Below, one piece after another: positions 7,368 through 15,473 of a stretch of 64,000 bases of DNA; position 1 is the first letter of the stretch; the number at the start of each line of letters is the position of its first letter. A program made the position numbers and the translations under genes. Below the pieces are notes generated by a model. That model was given only the letters and a program-made list of their open reading frames with translations, was not told the DNA's origin and did not search any database. This stretch comes from Adlercreutzia sp. ZJ176 (lineage in GTDB: Bacteria > Actinomycetota > Coriobacteriia > Coriobacteriales > Eggerthellaceae). Location: positions 62,001 through 126,000 of the forward strand of contig NZ_JAAKEC010000008.1 of NCBI RefSeq assembly GCF_011038975.1, in the 5' to 3' direction.

Positions 7368-9350
7368 ATGTGCGGTATCTGCGGTTTCACGGGCGCGACG
7401 CCCGAAGATCTGCCCACCCTGAAGGCGATGTGCGACGTCATGGCGCATCGCGGGCCTGACGGCGAGGGCCAGTACCTCGACGACGGCATCGCGCTCGGGC
7501 ACCGCCGCCTCTCGCTCATCGACCTCGAGGGCGGCAACCAGCCCATGGTGCGCGCCACCGGCGAGCACGCAAGCGCGGTGACCTCCCCCGCCCTCGCCGC
7601 CGACGGCAGCTTCATCCAGGGCGAAGCGCGCGGGATGGCGCGCGGCCGCCACGCGATCGTGTTCAACGGCGAGATCTACAACTACCGCGACCTGCGCGCC
7701 GAGCTCGAGGCGGAGGGCTGGGAGTTCGCCACCAACTCCGACACCGAGGTGCTGCTCGTGGCCTACCTCGCCTGGGGAGAGGCGGCCCTGAACCGCCTGC
7801 GCGGCATGTTCGCCTTCGCCATCTGGGACGCCGAGACGCGCGAGCTCTTCTGCGCGCGTGACTTCTTCGGCATCAAGCCGTTCTACTACACGCTGCAGCA
7901 CACGAGCCGCGGCGCGCAGTTCATCTTCGGCAGCGAGATCAAGTGCATCCTGGAGCACCCCGCCTACACCCGCGCGCTCAACGAGGAGGCGCTCGAGAGC
8001 TACCTGTGCTTCCAGTTCTCGGCGCTGCCCGAGACGTTCTTCAAGGGCATCTTCAAGCTCGCGCCCGCCCACTGCCTGCGCGTGCACGCCGACGGGCGCC
8101 TCGAGACCACGCGCTACTGGCGCCCCACCTACGACTTCGACGAGGGACGCAGCCGCGAGGACACGGTGCGCGCCATCGACGACGCCATGCGCGAGAGCGT
8201 GCGCTACCACAACGTGGCCGACGTGGAGGTGGGCAGCTTCCTGTCGAGCGGCATCGACTCGAGCTACATGGCGGCGTGCCTCGCGAAGGAGAACCCCGCG
8301 ATCAAGACGTTCACCGTGGGGTTCGCCGAATACGAGGGCGAGCGCAACGAGATCAGCTGGGCTGCCGAGCTGGCAGGCCAGCTCGGCATCGCGAACGCGA
8401 GCAAGCACATCGGCGAGGAGGAGTACTGGGCGAGCCTGCCCGCCGTGCAATGGCACATGGACGAGCCCTCGGCCGACCCGAGCGCCGTGGCCCTGTACTT
8501 CGTGGACCAGATCGCCTCAAAGCAGGTGAAGGCCGTGCTCTCGGGCGAGGGCGCCGACGAGTTCTTCGGCGGCTACCGCATCTACCAGGTGCCCTTCGCG
8601 AACCAGAAGGTAGCGTGGGCGCCGAAGGGGCTTTTGCGCGGCGCGTCGAAGGTGATGCGCGCGGCTCACGTCCGCGGCGCGAACTACCTCGAGCGCGCGA
8701 GCGAGACGTGCGAGGACTGGTACTACACCAACGCCAACGGCGTGGCGTTCACGCCCGAGGAGCGCGCGCGGCTGCTCAAGCGCCCCGTGAGCGGGCCCTC
8801 TCCCCAAGCGCTCACCGCGCCCGTGTACGCCGAGGCGGCCGGGCTCGACGAGACCACGCGCATGCAGTACGTCGACCTGTACTTCTGGCTCGTGGGCGAC
8901 ATCCTGCTCAAGACCGACAAGATGTCGATGGCCCACTCGCTCGAGAGCCGCGTGCCGTTCCTGGACAAGGAGGTGTTCAACGTCTCGCGCACCATCCCCA
9001 CGCGCCTGAAAGTTGACGCCGAGCAGACCAAGCTCACGCTGCGCGAGGCCGCCGAATGCGCCATCCCCCAGGACTGGGCGCAGAAGGAGAAGCTCGGGTT
9101 CCCCGTGCCCGTGGTGAGCTGGCTGCGCGAGGAGCGCTACTACAACCTGGTGCGTGGGTGGTTCACGGGCGAGACCGCGCAGCGGTTCTTCAACGTCGAC
9201 GAGCTTGTGAAGCTCCTCGACGAGCACCGGGCCGGCGCCGACCGCAGCCGCAAGATCTGGATCATCTACATGTTCCTCATGTGGCACGAGATCTACTTCG
9301 GCGAGGCGCACGTGGGCAGCGCCGAGGAGGCCGCGCAGGCTGTGCGGTAG
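7368..9350 (+). CDS. asnB: Asparagine synthase (glutamine-hydrolysing)
   Basis: AsnB amidates aspartate to asparagine using glutamine and ATP. The protein begins MCGICGF, so Cys2 is the N-terminal nucleophile of the glutaminase domain after Met removal; this fixes the start, with GAAGGAG 10 nt upstream. The glutaminase domain keeps MAHRGPDGEG, GHRRLSLIDLEGGNQPM and VFNGEIYNYRDLR. An extra segment of roughly 35 residues sits between GGNQPM and VFNGEIYN compared with short family members. The synthetase half has the pyrophosphatase loop SSGIDSSYMA, LSGEGADEFFGGY and SLESRVPFLD. At 660 residues it is of the long bacterial type. Its 3' end overlaps the convergent symporter gene by 58 nt. Confidence 0.95.
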   Translation: MCGICGFTGATPEDLPTLKAMCDVMAHRGPDGEGQYLDDGIALGHRRLSLIDLEGGNQPMVRATGEHASAVTSPALAADGSFIQGEARGMARGRHAIVFNGEIYNYRDLRAELEAEGWEFATNSDTEVLLVAYLAWGEAALNRLRGMFAFAIWDAETRELFCARDFFGIKPFYYTLQHTSRGAQFIFGSEIKCILEHPAYTRALNEEALESYLCFQFSALPETFFKGIFKLAPAHCLRVHADGRLETTRYWRPTYDFDEGRSREDTVRAIDDAMRESVRYHNVADVEVGSFLSSGIDSSYMAACLAKENPAIKTFTVGFAEYEGERNEISWAAELAGQLGIANASKHIGEEEYWASLPAVQWHMDEPSADPSAVALYFVDQIASKQVKAVLSGEGADEFFGGYRIYQVPFANQKVAWAPKGLLRGASKVMRAAHVRGANYLERASETCEDWYYTNANGVAFTPEERARLLKRPVSGPSPQALTAPVYAEAAGLDETTRMQYVDLYFWLVGDILLKTDKMSMAHSLESRVPFLDKEVFNVSRTIPTRLKVDAEQTKLTLREAAECAIPQDWAQKEKLGFPVPVVSWLREERYYNLVRGWFTGETAQRFFNVDELVKLLDEHRAGADRSRKIWIIYMFLMWHEIYFGEAHVGSAEEAAQAVR

Positions 9351-10822
9351 CGAAGCGCACGCTCCCTGCTCGCCATCTCTGCGTCGCGCGCAGCGAGCTC
9401 CTCCTTCGAGAGGCCCTTCCAGGTCGGCTCGACGCCCGCGCGCTTCTCGGCCGCCTGCGCCGCCAAGCCCGGGACCACGTAGCCGATCCAGCACAGGATG
9501 GCACCCCAGAAGTTCACGCCGAGGAAATTCGCGTAGGCGCCCGTGCCGATGTTCATGAACGCAAGCGACGATGCGCTCACCGTATCCACAACGCCGAGCA
9601 CCATGCCGATCCAAAACGCCAGATGAAAGCCGAGCTTCGTCGGCTTCACCACGCCATGCAGCAAGAAGATGGGGCCGAGGCCCATGATCATGGTGCCTGA
9701 TATGGTGGTCGCCGTGATGATGTCGGCGCCCATGATCATGGGCAGATTACCGATGACGGCGAACGCCAGCATGAACACGATGCCGATGAGGCGCACGTTC
9801 TTGGGCTCGTATCCCAGGATGCCGGGCAAGTCACGCGCGGTGAGCTTGCCGAGCGCCGTGAACGTGGAGTCGAGCGTGGAGCCCGCGGTGGAGATCATGA
9901 TGACCGCCATGGCGAAGAAGGCCATGATGCCGAGGGACTGCGACACGACGACCGGAGCGCTCGAGCCGGCGGTGGAGATGCCGTTGAGGTAGGCGTGAAC
10001 GCCGATGAGAGAGAAGAGCACGATGGCCACGAAGCCGAGCAGGCCCGCCACCGTAAAGCTCTTGAGCATCTTCTTCTCCTCGCAGAGGAACCCGCGGTCG
10101 GTGAGCACGGCGTCATGGAAGCCGTAGGAGAGGCACTGCAAGCCAGCGCCGATGATGAAGTCGACACCTCCCTCGAGCGACCACACGCCGCTCGTGACGT
10201 AGTCGCCGAGCGGGTCCATGGGGACGACCATCACCAAGACGCCGATGAGCAGCACCGCGAAGAGGACCGCCTGCACCACGTCAGTGATGAGGGAGCCGCG
10301 CATGCCGCCGCGACAGCAGTAGGCCACCGTGATGAACGTGAACAAGATGGCGGCGATGACAAACGGCGCCGACCCTGACGAGCCGTAATACGCGCCCACG
10401 ACCGACGTGTTCGACCACACCTCGTTGAACAGGCGCACGAGAATGGCTGCGGAGAAGCAGAACGCAGCCGCCACGCCGTAGTGCTCGGTGAGGAAGCTCA
10501 CGAGGCCCGTCGCCCCGAACTTGCGGCGCAGGCGGTAGAGCGCCCAGCCCGTGAGCGGGATGCACAGCCAGTAGACCGCGTACCCGATGCCGCCGACGAT
10601 GCCGAAGCTCGCGCCCATGTTCGCCGCGTTGGTGACCGACTTGGCAAAGATCCACGCGATGAAGATCGACGCCGTGATCATCCACGGGTTCGCGTCGCGG
10701 CCAGCGCGATCCTCTCCGCGAAAGAAGCCGCCGACCGACACGGTCTTCGGCGAGATGACGTACATGACAATGCCGTATACGACGAGGAATCCCCAGAAGA
10801 GGATGCCGGTAGAGCCGTCCAT
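9293..10822 (-). CDS. Sodium:solute symporter (SSS) family transporter
   Basis: A 509-residue membrane protein with about 13 hydrophobic helices. SSS-like features are the early helix with ASIFIAWIFAKSVTNAANMG, the GGMRGSLITDVVQAVLF segment (similar to the sodium-site helix of PutP/vSGLT-type carriers), and AGSTLDSTFTALGKLTARDL in the late half. The substrate is unknown. The last 20 or so residues run antisense into asnB and look poorly conserved (RTACAASSALPTCASPK), so the natural stop may once have been earlier. The ATG is chosen over a TTG two codons upstream because of AGGAAGGGG. An AT-rich palindrome lies in its promoter. Confidence 0.85.
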   Translation of the reverse strand: MDGSTGILFWGFLVVYGIVMYVISPKTVSVGGFFRGEDRAGRDANPWMITASIFIAWIFAKSVTNAANMGASFGIVGGIGYAVYWLCIPLTGWALYRLRRKFGATGLVSFLTEHYGVAAAFCFSAAILVRLFNEVWSNTSVVGAYYGSSGSAPFVIAAILFTFITVAYCCRGGMRGSLITDVVQAVLFAVLLIGVLVMVVPMDPLGDYVTSGVWSLEGGVDFIIGAGLQCLSYGFHDAVLTDRGFLCEEKKMLKSFTVAGLLGFVAIVLFSLIGVHAYLNGISTAGSSAPVVVSQSLGIMAFFAMAVIMISTAGSTLDSTFTALGKLTARDLPGILGYEPKNVRLIGIVFMLAFAVIGNLPMIMGADIITATTISGTMIMGLGPIFLLHGVVKPTKLGFHLAFWIGMVLGVVDTVSASSLAFMNIGTGAYANFLGVNFWGAILCWIGYVVPGLAAQAAEKRAGVEPTWKGLSKEELAARDAEMASRERALRYRTACAASSALPTCASPK

Positions 10823-10866
10823 GCGCAATGCCCCTTCCTCTCGAAAGACAAGTATTGACTAGTGCC

Positions 10867-10908
10867 CTTATAAGAGTATATCTATTACTATACTATGTCT
10901 ATAGTATA
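10867..10908 (-). promoter_or_regulatory. AT-rich promoter with perfect dyad upstream of the SSS symporter
   Basis: TATACTAT-GTCT-ATAGTATA (10889-10908) is a perfect inverted repeat in an island of A+T within GC-rich DNA. On the minus strand TAGACA overlaps the dyad and TATACT or TATAAG lies 15 or more nt downstream, as for a promoter whose -35 is covered by an operator. The leader then carries the AGGAAGGGG ribosome site. Confidence 0.5.
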
Positions 10909-10981
10909 AATTGAAGAACAGGGCAAGAAACTCTTGAGGCCGCCGAGCGAAGACGAGGACAAGCCGCAGGGCAGCGCCTCT

Positions 10982-13018
10982 CTACCCTTGGACGAGCGTG
11001 CCGCCGCAGCTCGATCCGAATCCAGCCGTGCAGGCGTAGCAGTGGTTGCCAAACGCGATGGGGCGCGCAAGGGAGCGCGCCGGGTTCGCAGCGTAGTCGA
11101 ACACGGTCAGAGGCGCGCCCGCCGCGTCGGTCGCCTCCAGGCCGAGCGCTTGGTTGAAGTCGCAGTCGTAGACGCGCCCGTCCCAGCCAATGGAGAGCTG
11201 GTGACGACACATCATGTTCGGGCACGTGTCGGCGTTGAAGCTGTCGATGAGCAGGTCGAGGTAGTTGTCGAACGACCCCGCGTCAATGAGGCTCGCGCCA
11301 TAGCGGCCGATGGGGTTGTTCGCCACCGCAAACAAGTTGTCGAAGGAGAGGCCGAGCTCAGTGAGGCGGCGGCGGTACAACGCCTCGAGGTCGGCCTGAG
11401 CAGGCGGCAGCACGGGTTCCTGAGGGTTGAACACCACGCTGAGCACATGGTCGCCGTCACATCCGTACCCGCGCGCGTTGAGCGCACCCAGCACCTCGAG
11501 CGTGGCGTCGTAGACGCGTCTGCCGCGCTGCATGTCAGCCTGGGCGGAGAACACGTTGGGCAGCGACGCCACCACCTCGACTCCGAGCTCGGCGTACAGG
11601 TCAAGCAGCGGAGCGTAGGCGGGGTCCTGCAGGATGACGAGGTTCGAGCGCACCATGACGTGCGGAGCCGCCTTTACCGCCTCGCGCAAGAGCCATGCGA
11701 TGTCAGGGTGCATCTCGGGAGCGCCGCCCGTTATGTCGATGGCGTCAACGGCGTGGTCACGCGCCACCTTGAGAGCCGCCTCCAGGACAGCACGGCCCAT
11801 GGCCTCCGTGCGCGACGGACCCGACCCCACGTGGCAGTGGGCACACGCCAGGTTGCAGCGCGCCGTGACGTTGAGCTGCAGCGTGGAGGGCTCGGCGACC
11901 GTAAAGAGGCATGCTGGGTCGTCGACCATGTCCTCGAAGTAGAGGAGCTTCGCCAAGGCGCGAGCCACGTCGCGCTGCGTAGCCCGCGGCACGCCCTCGC
12001 CGCGAACATCCGCCCGCTCACGCGCTTCGCGACGCGCCGTCGGCCCCGGCGCGAACCCACCGAGCAGCGCGTCGGCCAGGCGGTCGTCCGGCCCGTCCAC
12101 GATGCGGTCGCGGTACGACACGGCTGCCGGCGAAAGCTCGTCCCACAGGTTGTCGAACCAGGCGAGAAAGGCGTCGTGATCGTAGCGCACGGGCACAGCC
12201 TGCACGAAGAGCCCGTCAAGCTCGCAGCCGAACAGCGCGTCATCATGCGGCGTCTCGGCTATGCGGATCGCCAATCCGTAGCGCTGGCCCGCGAAGTTGG
12301 GCAGACCAGCCGCCCCGTTGTTGATGACGCAGCCGCGAGCGAGGGCCACGGCCGCGGGTGCGCACGTGTGCGTGGTGGCAAGCACGTCGATGCCGTTGTC
12401 GGCCATGAATCGGTCGATCTCGTCTTGGCGCATGATGTCCTGCAGCGATTCGCGCGAGCAGCCCCACCCGCCGATGAGCTTCTCGTCGCCGTGCGTGATG
12501 CCCACCTTGAAGCCCGCCACGTCAACGGCCATGACGGCAGGGCGGCCCTCAAGCGGCTCCTTGAGCTCAGGATGCGCGTCGACGGCAATCGAAAGCATCT
12601 TGTGGATACGGTTCGAGCGGCTCACCGACTCGTCGGACGTGCACTCAGGATAGGCGCAACCGCATCCCACGCCCACGTCAACCTGACGGCGCAGCTCAGC
12701 TTCCACGTTGCCCACAAGCGGCACGTAGCGCTCGATCCTCCGCTCGACGGCGGCGAAGTTCTCGGCCGTCTTGTCGAACCAATGCACGTCCCCATTGAGG
12801 ACCACGAGCGTATTCTGACCCTCGGCCTCTACGAGCGCGTCGATGGCATCGAGCGCAAAGGGGTTGCCGTACAAGCCGCCTACTACGTAGAGCACCTCGC
12901 AGCGCACCTGAGGCACGCCGGCAAAGGCGTCAGATGCGATGCGGTAGTCGACAGGACATGCTCGCCCTGCATCCTTGAACAAGCGACGCTTGACCCCATG
13001 AGCTGCGCACGACGACAC
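10982..13018 (-). CDS. Metallophosphoesterase fused to ArsS-like radical SAM/Cys-rich protein
   Basis: A 678-residue two-domain protein. Residues about 40-250 keep a degenerate calcineurin-type metallophosphoesterase pattern: VVLNGDVHW, PLVGNVEAEL, GITHGDEKL, ATTHTCAP and VINNGAAGLPN. Residues from about 375 to the end are a radical SAM enzyme: CNLACAHC at 388-395 ligates the [4Fe-4S] cluster that cleaves S-adenosylmethionine, TGGAPEMHP follows, and the C-terminus has MMCRHQLSIGWDGRVYDCDF and CYACTAGFGSSCGG, the auxiliary cysteine signature of ArsS (arsenosugar biosynthesis; radical SAM/Cys-rich family). Its substrate is unknown. GTG is chosen as start because AAGGAGG sits 5 nt upstream; a longer frame exists. 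Alternative: two-domain peptide- or phosphonate-modifying enzyme. Confidence 0.82.
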   Translation of the reverse strand: MSSCAAHGVKRRLFKDAGRACPVDYRIASDAFAGVPQVRCEVLYVVGGLYGNPFALDAIDALVEAEGQNTLVVLNGDVHWFDKTAENFAAVERRIERYVPLVGNVEAELRRQVDVGVGCGCAYPECTSDESVSRSNRIHKMLSIAVDAHPELKEPLEGRPAVMAVDVAGFKVGITHGDEKLIGGWGCSRESLQDIMRQDEIDRFMADNGIDVLATTHTCAPAAVALARGCVINNGAAGLPNFAGQRYGLAIRIAETPHDDALFGCELDGLFVQAVPVRYDHDAFLAWFDNLWDELSPAAVSYRDRIVDGPDDRLADALLGGFAPGPTARREARERADVRGEGVPRATQRDVARALAKLLYFEDMVDDPACLFTVAEPSTLQLNVTARCNLACAHCHVGSGPSRTEAMGRAVLEAALKVARDHAVDAIDITGGAPEMHPDIAWLLREAVKAAPHVMVRSNLVILQDPAYAPLLDLYAELGVEVVASLPNVFSAQADMQRGRRVYDATLEVLGALNARGYGCDGDHVLSVVFNPQEPVLPPAQADLEALYRRRLTELGLSFDNLFAVANNPIGRYGASLIDAGSFDNYLDLLIDSFNADTCPNMMCRHQLSIGWDGRVYDCDFNQALGLEATDAAGAPLTVFDYAANPARSLARPIAFGNHCYACTAGFGSSCGGTLVQG

Positions 13019-13058
13019 GCCATCCTCCTTGCATTCCCCGTGATTCGTTAAGATGAAG

Positions 13059-13085
13059 ATTATAACTATTATTTGATTGTGTCCA
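13059..13085 (-). promoter_or_regulatory. Promoter of the metallophosphoesterase-radical SAM gene
   Basis: On the minus strand TGGACA (13080-13085) and TATAAT (13059-13064) are 15 nt apart in an AT-rich patch, about 40 nt upstream of the GTG start. The spacing is short, but both hexamers are close to consensus. Confidence 0.5.
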
Positions 13086-13188
13086 GTAAAAAATGACCCT
13101 GTGAAAAAAGAAAGGGCTGACAAGGACCGCCCTCACGTCCAGCCCCCTCTCTTGTGCGAGTGCCGCGCCTCGAGGCGGTTGTCCTTCC

Positions 13189-13476
13189 CTAAGCGAGCTT
13201 CGAGGCGTCGACGGAGGTCAGGTGGCCGTCTTTGTCCTCGAAGAGGCACAGGCGGCCGTCATGGCTCTCGTAGAGCATGCTGAACGCCGCGGGGAGCGCC
13301 AAGCGATCGCGTGTGCCGGGGCGCCTGGCAGAGCCCTGCGACGCCGGCGCGCCCTCGGGACGCACCCTGCGCGGCCGGCTGCCCGCGCCGCCTGCCCGCG
13401 ATCCGCGCGCATGTTCGCCCGCCGCCGTGCGCTCGCGCCCGCCGCCGTGCTCGCGCCCGCCGCCGTGCGAAGCCAT
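13189..13476 (-). CDS. Small protein translationally coupled to truA
   Basis: A 95-residue protein whose ATG overlaps the truA stop (TGATG), with AGGTGAGG upstream, so translation is likely coupled. The first 55 residues are a glycine/arginine/alanine-rich, probably disordered tract encoded by repeated copies of CGCCCGCCGCCGTGC; the last 38 residues (LPAAFSMLYESHDGRLCLFE, then DKDGHLTSVDASKLA) look like a folded, conserved microdomain. One repeat copy lies inside the truA 3' end, so the two proteins share the local string RTAAGE. I do not recognise the family. GC-rich composition could make a false gene, but the C-terminal half has ordinary protein composition. Confidence 0.6.
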   Translation of the reverse strand: MASHGGGREHGGGRERTAAGEHARGSRAGGAGSRPRRVRPEGAPASQGSARRPGTRDRLALPAAFSMLYESHDGRLCLFEDKDGHLTSVDASKLA

Positions 13477-13540
13477 CAGTACCTCACCTGCCAGAACACG
13501 AGGCCCTGTGCCGGCACGTTCTCGCCCGCCGCCGTGCGAT
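13419..13540. repeat. Four copies of a 15-bp GC repeat spanning the truA 3' end
   Basis: CGCCCGCCGCCGTGC occurs at about 13420, 13438, 13454 and 13526. Three copies are closely spaced in the small downstream gene and one is in the truA C-terminal codons, giving related peptides in both products. Confidence 0.7.
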
Positions 13541-14264
13541 CGCGCGCCGCGAGCACCTCGCGCACCCAGCCGGGATCGCGCTGCCCGCGACCCACCATCA
13601 CGAGCGTGCCCACGATGGTGCGCACCATGGAGTGCAGAAACGCGTTCCCCACCACCGTGATGACGAGCACGTCCTCCCCCATCACGCGCTCGCGCGCAAA
13701 CGAGATCTCGCTCACGTTGCGGCACGTGGGCTTGCCCACAGCGCTCGCCGCCATGCAGAAGCTCTTGAAGTCGTGCTCGCCGATGAGGTGCGCGGCGGCA
13801 GCTTCCATGGCCCCCACGTCGAGCGGCGCGGGGATGTGCCACGAGAAGCTGCGCATGAAGATGGGCGGCACGTCGCCCGTGCAGATGTGGTAGCGGTACT
13901 CGCGCGCGACGGCGTCGAAGCGCGCCGAGAAGCCGCGCGGGCGCTCCTCGACCGCGCGCACGACGATGCCCTCGTGCGTGAGCGCGTTCATCGAGCGACG
14001 CAGGCTGTGCAGCGTGCGGTCACGCAGCTCGGGCACGTCGACGTCGAAGCTCACCACCTGGGCGCGCGCGTGCACGCCCGCGTCGGTGCGCCCCGCGCAC
14101 GTCGTGGGGACCTCGCGGCGGAACAGCAGCTCGAGCGCGTGCTCGAGCTCGCCCTGCACCGTGAGTTGCCCCGGCTGCCGCGCGAACCCGCAGAACGGCG
14201 CCCCGTCATACGCCACCGTGCACGAGAGCGTGAGGTCATGTAAGTATGTAGCATTAGCGTCCAT
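13476..14264 (-). CDS. truA: tRNA pseudouridine(38-40) synthase TruA
   Basis: TruA isomerises uridines 38-40 in the anticodon stem of tRNAs. The 262-residue protein has the expected order: an N-terminal beta strand with YDGAPFCGFARQPGQLTVQG, the catalytic aspartate in CAGRTDAGVHARAQV, ALTHEGIVVRAVEE, the REYRYHI strand, and the C-terminal GNAFLHSMVRTIVGTLV motif. Length is typical (about 250-270). TACAAT ends 7 nt before the ATG and there is no Shine-Dalgarno sequence, so the mRNA is probably leaderless. Its stop overlaps the next small gene. Confidence 0.95.
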   Translation of the reverse strand: MDANATYLHDLTLSCTVAYDGAPFCGFARQPGQLTVQGELEHALELLFRREVPTTCAGRTDAGVHARAQVVSFDVDVPELRDRTLHSLRRSMNALTHEGIVVRAVEERPRGFSARFDAVAREYRYHICTGDVPPIFMRSFSWHIPAPLDVGAMEAAAAHLIGEHDFKSFCMAASAVGKPTCRNVSEISFARERVMGEDVLVITVVGNAFLHSMVRTIVGTLVMVGRGQRDPGWVREVLAARDRTAAGENVPAQGLVFWQVRY

Positions 14265-14271
14265 GGTGGGT

Positions 14272-14277
14272 ATTGTA
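14272..14277 (-). promoter_or_regulatory. -10 of a probable leaderless truA transcript
   Basis: TACAAT is followed by only 7 nt (ACCCACC) before the truA ATG. A start site 6-8 nt after the -10 would fall on the A of the start codon, giving mRNA without a 5' leader. Confidence 0.5.
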
Positions 14278-14489
14278 GCGAACGGGCAGGCGAAGAAGAT
14301 ACCGCGCCAGGCTTCTCCGCACTTTCGGCGCGATTGGAATGATTATTCACCGAGCCCGCACAGTGACCGAACAAGCCCGCCTCCCATCAGGTGATTCACA
14401 AAATCTGCATATATCGTATCCGAGTAGCGACCTACATGACGAAAAACTCATCGTTTCGTCGCAGGGCAAAAATGAAGCATTCTCGGCCC

Positions 14490-14519
14490 TTGAGCCGCTC
14501 CAACTTTCAGGCGTAAACT
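14490..14519 (+). promoter_or_regulatory. Candidate promoter for the secreted-protein/sortase cluster
   Basis: TTGAGC and TAAACT with an 18-nt spacer, about 55 nt before the start of the secreted protein. The whole 14265-14574 gap is noticeably more A+T-rich than its surroundings and otherwise holds no gene that I can support. Confidence 0.4.
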
Positions 14520-14574
14520 TCACGCGTACGTTTTCGTGCATGCACAAGAAAACCTAGGAGAAAGAAGGAAACGC

Positions 14575-15297
14575 ATGCGTAAGAAGTTTGTCGCAATCGC
14601 CTGCGCCGCCATGCTCGCGCTGGCCATGCCGGCCTTGGCGTTCGCTGCCGACCCGGCGAACGCCGGCGGTAACATTAGCGCAGAGATGAACCCCAGCGCC
14701 GCCCAGGGTACCAGCCCGGACGACAACCAAGGTCCCGACAATTACAAGCCTGAGCCGGGCGAGCATAAAACCTCTTGGTATTCCCCGAAGCTCGAAGGTG
14801 CCATAGGAGTCAGCTGGGGCTATGACGACGAAGGCAACTACTTCAATGCTAAGGTCACGGCCAAGGGCGCCGAGGACATCGAGGTCGTGAAGACCGACGA
14901 GAAGGCCTCCAACTTCGACAACACCAAGGATTACACCAAGGTGCAGTCTTTTGAGGTTACCTCCAAGGACTTCAAGGCGGGCAAGGACCTCGTCACCGTC
15001 GCTTGGGTTGCTGGCGTGGATGCCACGGGCTATACCTGCTATGCCTACGTCGAGCACGGCGACGGCAGCGCCCCCGAGTCGTTCTGTCTCCCCATCGACC
15101 CGAGTGGACGAGTCACGTTCACCATGGGCAACCTGTCCACTATCACGTTCGGCCTGACTGCCGAGACGTTCGACCAGGCTGCTGCTGACAAGTACAATGC
15201 GGCGCACAACTACGGCGGCGACGTGGCTCCTCAGGTTGCCAAGGCTGTCGCTACCGACAACAAAGCAGAATCCCCGAAGACGGGCGATGCGCTCTAA
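14575..15297 (+). CDS. Secreted protein ending in a truncated SPKTGD sorting motif
   Basis: A 240-residue exported protein. The N-terminus MRKKFVAIACAAMLALAMPA followed by LAFAADP is a clear signal peptide with cleavage after AFA. A linker rich in N, P, G and D follows, then one globular domain (from GAIGVSWGYDDEGNYFNAKV to about residue 215) with two cysteines in YTCYAYVEHG and SFCLP that could form a disulfide. The very end is ESPKTGDAL followed by a stop: SPKTGD looks like the sortase recognition motif of this group of bacteria, but the hydrophobic helix and basic tail that should follow are absent. It is directly followed by a terminator and then a sortase and two LCP genes, so it is the obvious candidate substrate. 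The domain itself is not recognised. Confidence 0.8.
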   Translation: MRKKFVAIACAAMLALAMPALAFAADPANAGGNISAEMNPSAAQGTSPDDNQGPDNYKPEPGEHKTSWYSPKLEGAIGVSWGYDDEGNYFNAKVTAKGAEDIEVVKTDEKASNFDNTKDYTKVQSFEVTSKDFKAGKDLVTVAWVAGVDATGYTCYAYVEHGDGSAPESFCLPIDPSGRVTFTMGNLSTITFGLTAETFDQAAADKYNAAHNYGGDVAPQVAKAVATDNKAESPKTGDAL

Positions 15298-15328
15298 GAG
15301 CCGACCTTTCCTCATCGGAGATCAGCTG

Positions 15329-15361
15329 AAAGAGAGGCTTGCGCGAGCGGGCCTCTCTTTT
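15329..15361 (+). terminator. Intrinsic terminator after the secreted-protein gene
   Basis: AAAGAGAGGC pairs with GCCTCTCTTT around a 12-nt loop; the 3' arm itself ends in the T-tract. It may give the abundant substrate a shorter transcript than the enzyme genes downstream. Confidence 0.75.
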
Positions 15362-15473
15362 ACGTACTGGTTTCTTGCCGCCTGAGCGACGAAGCCGCCT
15401 TGCCCTGAGCTTCGTCACCCCCCCCTCAAGCAGCAAGAAGGCAGTATGCCTTGAACTGCAAAGGAGACTCATC

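Noticed and set aside
9293-9350. Symporter tail overlapping asnB as a sequencing error
   Set aside because: Both frames are intact to their stops; a convergent overlap of 58 nt is unusual but possible, so no error is claimed.
14265-14574. Small open frames in the AT-richer gap before the secreted protein
   Set aside because: None has a ribosome site or a typical composition; the gap is better read as promoter region.
15298-15385. A frameshift that would give the SPKTGD protein a membrane tail
   Set aside because: The frame that continues past the stop reads RSKSRPFLIGDQLKERLARA, which is charged, and the region forms the terminator hairpin. No hydrophobic helix is available.
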